Origin: Phallusia fumigata
Taxonomy: Eukaryota > Chordata > Ascidiacea > Phlebobranchia > Ascidiidae
Direction of reading: 5' to 3'
Assembly (NCBI GenBank): GCA_008931825.1
Contig: QXVZ01024782.1
Span: 1-26,520 of the forward strand
Length of the DNA: 26,520 bases
A program made the position numbers and the translations under genes. Shown here one piece after another: positions 1 through 10,456 of the stretch (its first letter is position 1; every line of letters starts with the position of its first letter). A model generated the notes under the pieces. That model searched no databases. It saw only the letters and a program-made list of their open reading frames with translations, and was not told where the DNA came from.

Positions 1-1285
1 CACTTTAAATTTTCAATTATTCACTCTTATTTATTTTTGCGCAATCGCGAATAACAAGATTTTGTTTACAAAATTTAATTCAAAATAAATGTAATAATAG
101 CTTAATAGACTGTGTCGAAACGCTTCGTAACCTCCGGTTCATAAAAACATTTTGATTTTGGATAAATGCATTATAAATGAACTTTGGCAGTTAAAAAGGT
201 TGGATTGTGTGGGGTTGTACCTTAAAAGTCATCATTTGTGTATGTTGTTAACTTGTTATGTATACCGTTCCGCGACTCACTGCCATTACGCTGTTGTACT
301 GTTGCGGAGCATGACGTGAGCTTTAATTTAATGCAAAAAAATACATTTTTTCCGTCGATGTATTTTTAAAACCCTAATCTTGATACAAAGGATGTGAACT
401 GTTTTTCCACACTTCACGTAACTTTTTCGAATTAAATATCCACCTAGCCTACATATTCCAAATACTTTGAAATGCAGTTGCATAATTTACAGCAATCAGA
501 CGTATTACTTGTACGTCTGATTGCTGTAAATTACATAATTAAACTACATAATTATGTAGCATTACTTCCTGTTCCGCTGTAGTAACACCCGCTACAACGC
601 AATTGGCCTTTTCTTTCCGTGTTTATCGACGAAAAGTTGGTCGCGTGACAAGTTCAATGCGTGGTCATCTTCGGCTGTTTTGTCAATAGTTTTTACATCA
701 GATAATGAAAACCGCAACAGGGGTCGTACAATCTTATTAAACTTTTTGTTGAGAGATATCTTTCAACGAAAAATCGGAATACTAAAAAAGGTAAGTTTAC
801 AATTTTTTGTTAATGCAAAAAGGGCTTTAAATAAACGAATAATGGCGGTTAGTCGGACGAGTGATTACGATGTTACAATTTTTTGCTGACTGTGGAGTGC
901 GATGGAGTGAGGCAAAGTAACTAACAGCAAGTATGATCAAAAACATAACTGCCAGGAAACTTATAATGTAGTGTATATATATTTACAAACGGTTCGAGAG
1001 TCATTATAGCTGATAATCGACAATAACTGTCTGCTGATGAATTTTGGATCGGTGTACGAATTTGCCATTTTAAAGTGAAAAATCAGGATTAAGAGATGTA
1101 AAAAGTACAGTTTTTCCGGATCAGCCAAAGTTTACTGTACATCAATTTTCAGTGCACACCAGTAATTGGTAACAGTGCGTGCAACTATAGTGACTTATTA
1201 TTACCTCGTATGGGTGTCATCGCTAAATTTATCAAAATCGAAGGGTTTGTGACGTTACAAAGAAAACTTTGTAAATAACTTTCTT
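1..1285. other. Intergenic, no gene recognised
   Basis: AT-rich sequence with no convincing coding region on either strand. It contains a perfect hairpin at 484-532 and, right after it, a 16-bp palindrome at 544-559 (CTACATAATTATGTAG). One open stretch at 690-790 is bounded by an AG and a good donor (AAG then GTAAGT), but its translation is unrecognised and it is not called. Confidence 0.6.
484..532. repeat. Perfect 21-bp inverted repeat (hairpin)
   Basis: The left arm 484-504 and right arm 512-532 are exact reverse complements, separated by a 7-base loop (TTACTTG). The core of the arm reads CAGCAATCAGACGTA. A perfect 21-bp stem is unlikely by chance. It could be a transposon end or a recent palindromic duplication. 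Animal microRNA precursors usually have mismatched stems and longer arms, so I do not call it one. Confidence 0.85.
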
Positions 1286-2001
1286 CAAACAAAAGTGGCC
1301 CGCAAAACCTGTAGACCTGATTTATTTTAAACGTCATGCAAGAAAACCAAAAAACAATGTCATCTGATTTTATACATTGGCTTTCAAGTGTACAACTGTA
1401 TAAAACTACCACTGTTCTTGATTCCAACCAAACAAACCCTTGGGTAGAATAACCATTCAACATGCTCTTACATTAGGTTCTGTCATGCGTGTTGTAATAC
1501 AACGAAACGTCGTTGTGACGTTTTTGACGCCACAATAGAGCGTTGCGACGTGTGTCTGCCATCTTGCGTTTTTGTAATTTGGCGCCATGTGGCGGCCGTG
1601 AGTGAAATAAAGTCTTTGATGCAGCCGGCAATGGCATAAAGGTTTTGCACCCCTGGTCTCAGTGGTCTATGATGATAACAAACATGGTTTAGACTTTAGA
1701 ATATCACGTGACAATTTGAACTATTTAGGCGTGGCCATTCTTTAGGGTCGATTTAAACATATTTCCTGCAACTGTTCAATTACTGTGTGCAACACTTTCT
1801 TTCGCGTGACCCCACGCAAAGCGTCACACAAGGCTATATTTGTTCGGTCAAAATCCGGTCAATCCCGTTTTCTCTGCGTAAGAAAAACGAATGCATAAAT
1901 ACGACAACGTTGCAGCAACAACGCATACTTACCGAAGTTTACCAACTGTATTTCCGCAGAGGTTAGCACAGCACAGAACTTTCAGAAAGCAAAGCTGGAC
2001 A
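1286..2001. repeat. Duplicated segment, copy 1 (uninterrupted form)
   Basis: This segment recurs in two pieces: 1286-1448 matches 3263-3425 with one substitution (C at 1375, T at 3352), and 1447-2001 matches 4049-4603 with no difference that I could find. The second copy starts immediately after a single N at 3262. Near identity plus the N join suggests two alleles placed in series. No gene is recognised inside. A 31-base stretch (1508-1535 and onwards) also recurs with small changes at 6555-6585, so part of the segment belongs to a dispersed repeat. Confidence 0.8.
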
Positions 2002-2484
2002 CCAGTCTGCAGAATATGGCAGTTCCCGACGAGATCTCGGGCGTGCAGGACCGAAATATCCCGCGTGCGCGCGTGCGCGACTCTTAAGTCCGCGTGCAAG
2101 ACCAACAAGCCCGAGTGCAACACAAGTTACAAAGATGGCTAGGCAGGGCAATAAAATCTCTTCAGTGCAACTGTATTTGCAAATTAACAACAACACAAGC
2201 AGAATCCTTGCCAATCCAGACCCCTTTACAATGGTATCCGTTTATATGTCGAAAAATATCCTGAATCAGTGTGAAAACACCCGACTCACTGTGAACATAA
2301 AACTCCGCGTTTGTAGTGTTTTTAATTGATGTGTGCATTAATTCAGCTGTTATTCATTGATCGTTTTATGTTTTGATCTTCGCGTGCAAAGAAAAAAATC
2401 CGCGTGCAGTCAAAAAAAATTGGCGTGCAAAAAAAAAATTTGAAAAACACCTCGCGCGTGCAGCTGCCATACTCTGCAGACTGG
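2002..2484. repeat. GCGTGCA-rich repeat cluster bounded by inverted repeats
   Basis: The ends are a 21-bp inverted repeat with one mismatch: 2002-2022 against 2464-2484, sharing the core CAGTCTGCAGA. Inside, a GCGTGCA motif followed by an A-rich spacer recurs on the plus strand. It occurs near 2041, 2063, 2071, 2092 (with a GAGTGCA variant at 2113) and again at 2382, 2402, 2423 and 2456, with a spacing of about 20-22 bases in the better arrays. The motifs are all in the same orientation although the outer ends are inverted. No transposase or coding region is visible. Confidence 0.6.
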
Positions 2485-2589
2485 GCTGTTATCAAGTTAG
2501 GAAACTTACCTTCTGCCATTTTGGAGGTATATGATTTGTAAAACACCCAAATAGGCTTTTATTTTGAAATAAACGTGCACAGATAAATT

Positions 2590-2818
2590 TATCTCGCATA
2601 TAAATTTGCTCTTGCCGACGTTGAACAGCACAAAACTTTCAGACACCGACACGCGACCTGATCTTGCCTGAATGCCTTCAAGTTCAAATAGATAGGCCCA
2701 CTGTAAACAAAACAAGCATAGTTAGATCGAAATTTAAATTATACATGTCTAAACTTGCTCTTACCGACTTCAAAAGGCACAAAAATTACACCCACCTACA
2801 CGAGACCTGACCTTGGTG
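2590..2818. repeat. Diverged direct repeat pair
   Basis: About 80 bases at 2590-2670 and 2735-2818 align with each other. Both share TTGCTCTTRCCGAC and, later, an ACACGMGACCTGA block. Part of the pattern (an ACAGCACARAACTTTCAGA block) is also seen near 1970-1985 in the duplicated segment. On the minus strand each unit ends in a splice-donor-like sequence (GTAAGAG or GCAAGAG). No intact reading frame runs through both units, so they look like an old repeat. Confidence 0.45.
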
Positions 2819-3261
2819 ATCCACGCGCAAGCAGAAGTTATTTGTTTTCCGTTTTTATGTCGAATGACCAAACACAAGTTGTCCGAAAATCCACCTATCG
2901 TACACTATACATCCCATGGTAGAATTAAAAGGGGATTATACTTTAATATTCAAGATAAATGTATTAAATAAAATTCGATGTAAGTTGGTATTAGAGCAAT
3001 TTTGCTTTATTTACGTTGAACAAATTGTATCACTGATATCTGTTGGGAGATTGTGACGCAATAAGTGAAATTAAAACGTCACGACTGAGTGATTCTGGAT
3101 GTCAACGTAACGCATCCTGTCATTTAACGTTGCTCAATCATTTTTACCGACGTCTCTGTTTTGTTTTAACGATGTACGAAACATATGCGAGGCTTTTAGT
3201 ACAAAAGAGATGAGTAACCACTAACAAACACTTTTATGGGATAGTCATCTACAAAAAGATG

Positions 3262-3262
3262 N
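3262..3262. other. Single-N assembly join
   Basis: One undetermined base sits exactly at the left edge of the second copy of the duplicated segment. This supports a contig join and not natural contiguity. Confidence 0.7.
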
Positions 3263-4603
3263 CAAACAAAAGTGGCCCGCAAAACCTGTAGACCTGATTT
3301 ATTTTAAACGTCATGCAAGAAAACCAAAAAACAATGTCATCTGATTTTATATATTGGCTTTCAAGTGTACAACTGTATAAAACTACCACTGTTCTTGATT
3401 CCAACCAAACAAACCCTTGGGTAGACGCTAAAATAAACAAAAATAAACGCTAAAAGAAAAATGCAATAATTTGATAAATTTTAATCTGTTTAATTTTACG
3501 GTTAAGGGCGACCAACGACTATTGGCACCGAGTTCATTCATACGTGAAGTTTACGGCATGTTACAGTGTTTATGCATAGTCAAAGTGGCAACTGTTTGCC
3601 AGTGTGTCAACGGCCATTGTTGCATTCAAAACCATTATGCAGTAAAAAACGATAACTTGCAAATCAACTGTAATATTTGAACCAACGCTTTGCTATCTTT
3701 TCCGAATTTCAAACACGCTGCACCAAATTGTTCTTGATTAACGTATAGCTACAACAAAGCGATATTAACGAGCATTTAAAAAGTATGTAACTATGAGCTC
3801 TTTATGGCTACATTCGTCCTTGCGCATATGACGTACCGCGGTGCATTCGTGAATTACATTTTAGTGACGTGACGTTATAGGAGACAGTTTCGAGTTTTTA
3901 TTTACGCGTAGATGCCTGTATCACTGTTAGGATTTTGTTTAGATTCTTATGCGTGTATTAAGGTGTTGAAAGTGATACTTAATAGCGGCAGTATAGTTTG
4001 GTTTTCCGTTTGTACCTGATGAAACAGTTTTTTTCATGTGAGCGAAGGGAATAACCATTCAACATGCTCTTACATTAGGTTCTGTCATGCGTGTTGTAAT
4101 ACAACGAAACGTCGTTGTGACGTTTTTGACGCCACAATAGAGCGTTGCGACGTGTGTCTGCCATCTTGCGTTTTTGTAATTTGGCGCCATGTGGCGGCCG
4201 TGAGTGAAATAAAGTCTTTGATGCAGCCGGCAATGGCATAAAGGTTTTGCACCCCTGGTCTCAGTGGTCTATGATGATAACAAACATGGTTTAGACTTTA
4301 GAATATCACGTGACAATTTGAACTATTTAGGCGTGGCCATTCTTTAGGGTCGATTTAAACATATTTCCTGCAACTGTTCAATTACTGTGTGCAACACTTT
4401 CTTTCGCGTGACCCCACGCAAAGCGTCACACAAGGCTATATTTGTTCGGTCAAAATCCGGTCAATCCCGTTTTCTCTGCGTAAGAAAAACGAATGCATAA
4501 ATACGACAACGTTGCAGCAACAACGCATACTTACCGAAGTTTACCAACTGTATTTCCGCAGAGGTTAGCACAGCACAGAACTTTCAGAAAGCAAAGCTGG
4601 ACA
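3263..4603. repeat. Duplicated segment, copy 2, interrupted by 623 extra bases
   Basis: 3263-3425 and 4049-4603 match copy 1, while 3426-4048 is absent from copy 1. The junction shows only a 2-base (GA) overlap. I find neither terminal inverted repeats nor a clear target-site duplication around the extra bases, so they may equally be a deletion in copy 1. The extra piece opens with two CGCTAAAA units separated by AT-rich sequence. I see no gene in it. Confidence 0.75.
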
Positions 4604-5441
4604 GATTCTATACAGTAATTACGGAGTTAGTTTCGGTAAGAATAACGGCACACATTCAGGGTTTAAAACCAAACTAGCAATGCAAAGCGGCATTACGACT
4701 TCAACTTGGTACACAACGTCAACAACAGTTTTAATTTCGCACTAGCTTATCGTCTGTTTTTAACAATCAACAAGTTAAATTTAACACAAAAGTTTGAAGA
4801 CTTTCCGAGATGCAACACGTGGCACATTAATTTCTCTAATTTTGCGATATTAGAAACAGGCAGTTTACGTTAAGTAATTGCGACACATTAAAAAAACAGG
4901 CAGTTTACGTTACCCAATATAGAATCTTAACTGTTTTGTCAATTACACGTCACGGACGAAAATATAAATCACAACGGTTGGTGAAAACGACGTAAAACTG
5001 TAAAGGCCCTAAGGGTTAACCACTCGTTAGATAAAGATGGCGGGGCGCTTGTGTTTCCATAAGCAAGAAACTTAAGCGGCATTGCCCCAATCCCATGGAC
5101 CCGATGGGTTGACCCGAATTGAAATCACGATCAACTTTAAAAATCGAAAACAAATCAAAGTAAAAAATAATCAAACGGAACTGCATTTAAGGAGGTATCT
5201 CGACGGTGGACTCATTACGAGCATGACGCATTTAGGCGTTGCTCCACCCCCGAGGATAAAATCGAAACAAACAAACACACCAATTGGCCCTCTAAACTCA
5301 GCTTTCTCCCGGTGCAGTCCAGCGGAATGTTGCACAGTTACAGACGGATCCTCCATGCAGCACTTAAATTTGTTCCAGCATTCACGTCGGATTAAGGACC
5401 ATTTTAAAAACGCGTTAATTCGTTAGCACAATACGCATAGT
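4604..5441. other. Intergenic stretch, one unsupported open frame
   Basis: It contains a short direct repeat, AACAGGCAGTTTACGTTA, near 4855 and again near 4894. An open frame of 114 codons runs on the plus strand from 5082 to 5426. Its product is rich in Asn, Lys and Arg, with no recognised domain, signal peptide or membrane span, and it ends just before the hAT-type element at 5442. AAGATGGCGGGG near 5034 resembles a YY1-type promoter or start-site motif. I do not call a gene. Confidence 0.4.
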
Positions 5442-6264
5442 TAGGCTTACCATACGTCCCGTTTTAGCCGGGACTGTCCCGGTTTAAACGCCTTGTCCCG
5501 GCGTCCCGCAGTAAACCAGTATGTCCCGGGTATTTGATAAGTCAGTAACCATAATCTGGTGTGGATAATTGACCCGTACTCTTATTAATAGCGTATAGTA
5601 GTCTTTTTTGTGTCCTATATTGTTCTTACATTTCACTTTGGCATGATTAGTAATGTGACATCACAGTACAAATGTGAGTTAAATGCAGTGGTGACGGTGT
5701 TCGGCTACGCCGTTTCGGTAAAAGAATTATTGCAGGTGCGGCATTTCGAGTCTCAGCGCAAGTGTCGACTATATCGTAAAGATATCATGAAATCCCTTGA
5801 TAATTTTTAAATTCTATTGATAATCTTGACAATATTTTGTCTTTTTGTCGTTTTCATTTTTACATAGCCTGCAGTTGTTATTTTTATGTGTGTGACGCAA
5901 AAGGCATCCGGTTTGCAGAGATAAATTTTCGGGAAAAAATTTGCGAATACCGGATCGTTCCGCTAAGAAACTTATTCTACTTTCATCACTGGTTAAATGT
6001 TCCCGTATTCACTGGACAATTATTAGTTGGCTGCAAAGTGGTCTGCTAGGTTGGTTGCGCTGTCAGTCCTAAAATCAATCCTTATCATTGTAAAAGAAAG
6101 ATTTGATTGCAAAGTTCAGTGCGAATAATGTCGATTATTTTTTTCAGTTAGTCATTGTGGTTGTACGTTTGGGTTGGATGTTAGTAAGTAAAGTCAAAAA
6201 ATCTTTTTTTGCCCTCATGTTTGACAGCGTCCCGGTTTTAAGTTGTAAAAATATGATAAGCCTA
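5442..6264. mobile_element. Non-autonomous hAT-type DNA transposon with 8-bp TSD
   Basis: The left end at 5442 reads TAGGCTTACCATA. The reverse complement of the right end at 6264 reads TAGGCTTATCATA, giving a 13-bp terminal inverted repeat with one mismatch. The element is flanked by the 8-bp direct repeat CGCATAGT (5434-5441 and 6265-6272). An 8-bp target duplication and a TAGG start are typical of the hAT superfamily. Subterminal GTCCCGG/CCGGGAC motifs recur near both ends (5456-5530, 6228-6238). No transposase domain is visible in the 823 bases, so it would depend on a source element elsewhere. The perfect target duplication suggests a fairly young insertion. Confidence 0.8.
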
Positions 6265-6510
6265 CGCATAGTGTGTGCGCAGCCTCCTAACCCCCTAAAG
6301 CGCAGTTTTGGTGCGTGTGGTTATATTGCCAGTCATTATACATGTTGAAATAATTTAGTTTACTAGGCTCCCTATGCACTGATGATGAATTAACGAAGAA
6401 ATAGTTAGCTAGATTTATTGATATGCATTTTAGCCTTAAAGTGGTCGCCTCGCAACATTACATTTCAACCGCTTTACGCGCAGTACATCAGTGATTTGGA
6501 TATTCTACAG

Positions 6511-6740
6511 CAGGGGTTTTCAACCTGTGGGTCGCGACCCCCATGGGGGGGTCACGTCGTTGTAGACGTTTTTGACGCCACAATAAAGACCCCGTATTGG
6601 CTTCGATATACAGTGTAGGAACCAAAGTTACGCCAGCCCACCTTTGCAGGCATGGCTGAAGACAGGCGGATAAATGCGTCGGTTTTCAAAGGGGTCAAAA
6701 CATCATTAAAAAGGGTCGTAGACGCATGAAATTTGAAAAA
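6511..6740. mobile_element. hAT-like element end, right end degenerate
   Basis: CAGGGGTTTTCAACCTGTGG followed by a GTCGCGACCCC palindrome is the classic left terminus of a widespread hAT family. Around 6705-6740 an AAAGGGTCG...TTTGAAAAAC pattern resembles a decayed right terminus. I find no matching 8-bp duplication, so the right edge is approximate. 6555-6585 also matches a stretch of the duplicated segment upstream (1508 and 4110 regions), linking that segment to the same repeat family. Confidence 0.55.
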
Positions 6741-6889
6741 CATGAAAATTTTAGAAATGTAGGATGTTATAGTAGTTTATCTGGCCGTGTTCAATAATTG
6801 CCCCAATAGTAAAAACTGCAAGTGAGCATCTTAGGCAAAAACGGCTAAGTGGGGAAAACGTACAAAAATGTACCGTTGATAAATGCCCA

Positions 6890-7167
6890 AATAAAAATTG
6901 TTCCGCAGCATCGATTTACATGAAATTTGCAGTATTTATTGATAAGGTATGTATCTGAGCTTATGCGAAACTACAGGGTATACTTATTTCTTTAACAAAA
7001 GTTATCGACCCACGAACTTCAGTCCTTATCGACTGCTACCTCAAAGTCAAAGAGCCGCCACGCGTCTTTACCACCATCCAAAATCTTTCTAAAATAAAAC
7101 AATGTTCCGCAGCTTCGATTTACATGAAATTTGCAGTATTTATTATTAAGGTATGTATCTAAGCCTG
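6890..7167. repeat. 75-bp direct repeat, two copies 204 bases apart
   Basis: 6890-6965 and 7092-7167 are near-identical, including TTCCGCAG, a shared 29-base core ending in TATTTATT, and AAGGTATGTATCT. On the plus strand each copy looks like a small exon between an acceptor (CCGCAG) and a donor (AAG then GTATGT). On the minus strand each carries AATAAA. The bases between them hold a candidate minus-strand exon at 7019-7088. Confidence 0.7.
7019..7088 (-). CDS. Candidate isolated 3'-terminal exon
   Basis: On the minus strand an acceptor (TTTTATTTTAG) at 7089-7099 is followed by an open frame of 22 codons ending in TGA at 7019-7021, and by AATAAA at 6935-6940. The peptide (KILDGGKDAWRLFDF...) looks protein-like, but I do not recognise it. 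No upstream exon is visible, because PPWD1, the next gene on this strand, is complete. The opposite strand is also open here. It may be a stranded gene fragment between the two copies of a direct repeat, or chance. Confidence 0.25.
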
Positions 7168-7524
7168 TACAAAACTTATGAAGAAAATATATTACTTCCT
7201 ACGTCTGACGTTAAAAGGTCCCGGGCAAAAGTAGACAGGTGCCTTTTGTCACAAATAAATAGGAATTGCCCCATCTGCCACACCATTTTGATTTCTACAA
7301 CAAAATCCTTGGATTTTATGTGTACCTGTCTTTTTGTACAAACATTTGGAAAAAACGATCGCCGAGTAATTAACTACATTGACAGTCAAAATTCACATTA
7401 AAAACCAAAATATGTAAATACTGAGTTGCCAAAACATTCATAGCAAATCACATTGTTGGTTCCCTCAACTTTACATTTTTAACCCTGTTAATGACTATGA
7501 TATAATGGTAAGAAAACAATAAAA

Positions 7525-9375
7525 CTACTTTACACTGATGCTTATAATGGTAATATCATCATAAGGTTTGTCAGTTTTGGGACTAACTTTTGCAGAGGCA
7601 ATACTATGAACTACTTCCATTCCTTTGGTCACACGACCGAACACAGTATGTTTGTTGTCCAGCCATGGAGTTGGAACCACTGTAATAAAGAACTGAGAGC
7701 CATTTGTATTGGCTCCAGCATTAGCCATGCTTACTGTGTAAGGGCGGTCATGTCGAAGACTTGGATGAAACTCATCCTCAAACTCCCCACCCCAAATACT
7801 TTCACCACCAGTTCCTGTGCCAAGTGGGTCACCAGTTTGTATCATGAAGCCTTTAATGACACGGTGAAATATATGGCCATTGTAATAACCATTCCTTGAG
7901 TGAACACAAAAATTTTCAGTAGACTTTGGACATTCTGCAGTGAACAACTTTAACTGTATATCGCCCACTGATGTATGGATAACTGCAACTTCTGACGTCT
8001 TTTTTTCACTCTGGGTTTGTGTGGCTGCCATTACTTCCTCTTTGGTGGGTCTTTCATTAAAAACATCTCTATCAGTGCTAGCATTTGCAGCATCATTAGG
8101 ATCTCGTCTGGAGAACAAAAAGAATCTGTTCTTTTTGTATGCTGTAGCAAAAATAGTTGGATCAGAAGCAGTTTCAATTAAGGAAGGGTTGTTGGATGCT
8201 TTCATATCCACAGTTAGGGCAGCCTTTCCACTGTTCATAAGGCTTTGGCTCATAGAAATGGTAAGAAAACGTATATTTTCTGGCTTTCCAATAATTCTAC
8301 TGCACTTGTTTGTGGTTAAATTGATAACTTTAATTCCAAGCATGGTAGAATAAAGCAAAAACTTGCCACTTTCATCAAAAATACAGTTCCCAAGTGCAAA
8401 AATGTCAACAGATTTTTCCAGCTCCCTTTCAAGTGCCAGTCTTCTTCCAAACTCCATGTTTGCCAGTTGGGCTTTTGACTGCTGCATCTCAACAAACACA
8501 TTTAGAGATTCATTAAATACCCTGGATTTTTTGCCACTTAAAAAATGGAACACACAAATCCGTCTATCAGCAGATGTACATGAGAATAGTCGACCATCAG
8601 GAGACATGGACAGCGACAAAGCAAAAGTTTGACATTTTATCAGTTCATATAGATCTGTGTCAGTTTTAAACTTAAAACTGACAACATTCCTGGGAAAGGA
8701 GAACTCATATTCTTGCCCACCCCAATATTCCAACATTCCTTTCTTGTCAGCTGAGATGCCAACTTTGTACACATGATTGTAGCATATGTGTGTCACTGGG
8801 GCTGAATGTATGCCTTCAATAATGTGAAATGGTTCGGAACCACCTCTACCATCATACACATATATTGTGTTGCTATCTTTTTTTGCAACAGCAACAGTTG
8901 CAAGACGACTACCTGAAGAATACACCCATTCTGAGACACTGGGAATAAAACCTAGATTTATCATGTTAATCATGTCAAAATTGACAATATCAAATACTTT
9001 TAGTGCCTTATCAACAGAAACTGTGCTCATCAGTTCACCATTATAGCTGGTTGACATGCATGTGACAGGACCAAGGTGAGCACGAAAATGCTTCACAAAT
9101 TCAATCCCAAACTCCTGCTTTTTCCAAAATTTTATGTGTCCATCACAACTGGCAGTAATAACAAAATCAGTCTTTGTGGCTGATATGTGTGTGACAGTGT
9201 CTCTATGCATGTAACTTTTTTCATAGTGATCAGTGCAAGGAATGGCTTCCAAAAATACTTGTTCATATTCTAGTACTTTCTTTTTCTTCACTTGTTTTTC
9301 TTCAACCAGCTCAGCCTCATGGTCAGGTTTGTTCTTCCTTTTTACCTGCTCATTGGTCTTTACCTCCTCCATCAT
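7525..9375 (-). CDS. PPWD1: Peptidylprolyl isomerase with WD repeats (PPWD1)
   Basis: This is an intact single-exon gene of 616 residues; the vertebrate protein is about 646. PPWD1 is a nuclear cyclophilin found in spliceosomal complexes. The N-terminus (1-40) is lysine-rich and charged. WD40-type repeats follow from about 60 to 330 (for example [22 protein letters not shown]), then a linker. A full cyclophilin domain spans about 463-616. The usual active-site residues are present: HR at 504-505 in [15 protein letters not shown], Gln513, Phe562 in SQFFIT, Trp571 and His576 in [14 protein letters not shown]. The start is the first of two adjacent Met codons. A two-codon upstream ORF (ATGCAATGA) overlaps it by two bases. 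An acceptor-like TTTTTTATGTTTAG ends only 20 bases upstream of the start, which suggests a 5' exon or trans-splicing. It is divergent from JMJD7, and there is no sign of decay. Confidence 0.96.
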   Translation of the reverse strand: MMEEVKTNEQVKRKNKPDHEAELVEEKQVKKKKVLEYEQVFLEAIPCTDHYEKSYMHRDTVTHISATKTDFVITASCDGHIKFWKKQEFGIEFVKHFRAHLGPVTCMSTSYNGELMSTVSVDKALKVFDIVNFDMINMINLGFIPSVSEWVYSSGSRLATVAVAKKDSNTIYVYDGRGGSEPFHIIEGIHSAPVTHICYNHVYKVGISADKKGMLEYWGGQEYEFSFPRNVVSFKFKTDTDLYELIKCQTFALSLSMSPDGRLFSCTSADRRICVFHFLSGKKSRVFNESLNVFVEMQQSKAQLANMEFGRRLALERELEKSVDIFALGNCIFDESGKFLLYSTMLGIKVINLTTNKCSRIIGKPENIRFLTISMSQSLMNSGKAALTVDMKASNNPSLIETASDPTIFATAYKKNRFFLFSRRDPNDAANASTDRDVFNERPTKEEVMAATQTQSEKKTSEVAVIHTSVGDIQLKLFTAECPKSTENFCVHSRNGYYNGHIFHRVIKGFMIQTGDPLGTGTGGESIWGGEFEDEFHPSLRHDRPYTVSMANAGANTNGSQFFITVVPTPWLDNKHTVFGRVTKGMEVVHSIASAKVSPKTDKPYDDITIISISVK

Positions 9376-9412
9376 TGCATTTTAATTCCGTTGTGCTAAA
9401 CATAAAAAATGT
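9376..9412 (-). promoter_or_regulatory. Splice-acceptor-like site before PPWD1 start
   Basis: Reading the minus strand, a T-rich run ending in TTTATGTTTAG (AG at 9396-9397) precedes the 20-base leader and the ATG. As the gene has no internal introns, this site would serve either a 5' untranslated exon or spliced-leader trans-splicing. Confidence 0.45.
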
Positions 9413-10456
9413 TAACAAGCAAAAAAAACTTGAGAAGCATTGCTTCCACCCGCTGGAGTTTAAACTTTGCAGTTATCATAATCTGTTTTTCAACAAAATT
9501 GCCCTAAAATAATATAGATTAGACTTCATTTACGTTTTGTTTGTCAAACTGGCGTTTTGTCTGTCAAACTGTTACGTTACTATTAGTATCATCGATCATG
9601 CCATGCAGCTTTCTTTCTGCTTTGCGCAAAGCTAAAAACAATACATGTGGACAAAAATAGGCGCGGGCAGCCGTTGCTAACGATTACCGTGACGAGCTGC
9701 CCTATGAACAATTCACAGATACAAGGCTACAAACAAAGTTTAAAACTATGCCTAATGCCTGGTTTAACTGTCTGTAGTAGTAGTCGTACACGTGGTTCTT
9801 TGTCGCCTCTTGTGGGTAATAATTTACGTGAGTGCTGAACACTAATATATGTTTTAGGTCTACGCCCGCTTTGAACTTGCTGCCTGTTTGCAAAGAAAAA
9901 GGGACACACGTTGATTTTGAATTTTTACAACTTTAATTTCAAGTGAAAAGGAAAACAGTTCCCAACCATTTCTGCAGTGCTTGACTAGTTTTTGCAAGTC
10001 ACAATGATTGATCAAACCTGATTGGTGAAAAGTCAAGTGGCCGGGATTTTGTCGTTTTTCTGCTAATGTGTAGTTGTTGTCAGGTAAATGTAAACACGAC
10101 TTTGCGTGTCGCAGTACGTTGGGGTAATAGTTTGTTGACTGCAAATCTCTCCAGAAAAATCGCTGGTAATTTATTGCATGATTAAATGCAAGCACGGAGA
10201 AAACCTGTGCAGGTTTAACGTTAAGGTTGGAGGATACGTCTTTATCCACCAGACGTTTTTTTTCTGTTACCTGTTTGGTTTGTAATTGTAACTATGTATT
10301 AGTAAAAAAACTATTTGCGACTTCTTATTGTGTTTGTTGGATCCTAAGGTACCGCATATGTTAATAGAGTAAAAAATGTTGCAAAACTATTTTATAATGC
10401 ATAATTGATTACTTTGCATGTTTTGAATACTGTATAGATCTAGGTAAAAAACAACA
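9398..10456. promoter_or_regulatory. Divergent intergenic region between PPWD1 and JMJD7
   Basis: About 1.06 kb separates two head-to-head genes and should hold both promoters. A 20-bp tandem pair (CGTTTTGTYTGTCAAACTG units) lies at about 9532-9571. No TATA box or well-known composite site stands out. A 129-codon minus-strand open frame (9860-10249) is present, but its product resembles translated non-coding DNA and it is not called. An AG at 10442-10443 (GATCTAG) lies 13 bases before the JMJD7 start but has a poor pyrimidine tract. Confidence 0.5.

Noticed and set aside
484-532. MicroRNA precursor
   Set aside because: The stem is perfectly paired and short with a 7-base loop, unlike typical animal precursors; no supporting evidence is available.
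690-790. Candidate exon with strong donor (AAG then GTAAGT)
   Set aside because: The frame is open, but the peptide is unrecognised, the acceptor is mediocre and no partner exon is visible.
2509-2524. Minus-strand first exon, AAAATGGCAGAAG then GTAAGT
   Set aside because: The start and donor look good, but no following coding exon is found on the minus strand, and the area is repeat-derived.
5082-5426. 114-codon plus-strand open frame
   Set aside because: It shows no domain, signal peptide or homology that I recognise, and the opposite strand is also open over part of it.
7525-9375. PPWD1 as a processed retrocopy or pseudogene because it lacks introns
   Set aside because: The frame is fully intact with all active-site residues, and there is no poly(A) tract or target duplication at its ends.
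9860-10249. 129-codon minus-strand open frame in the PPWD1-JMJD7 intergenic region
   Set aside because: It has no recognisable domain, the composition resembles translated non-coding DNA, and it has no splice or promoter context.
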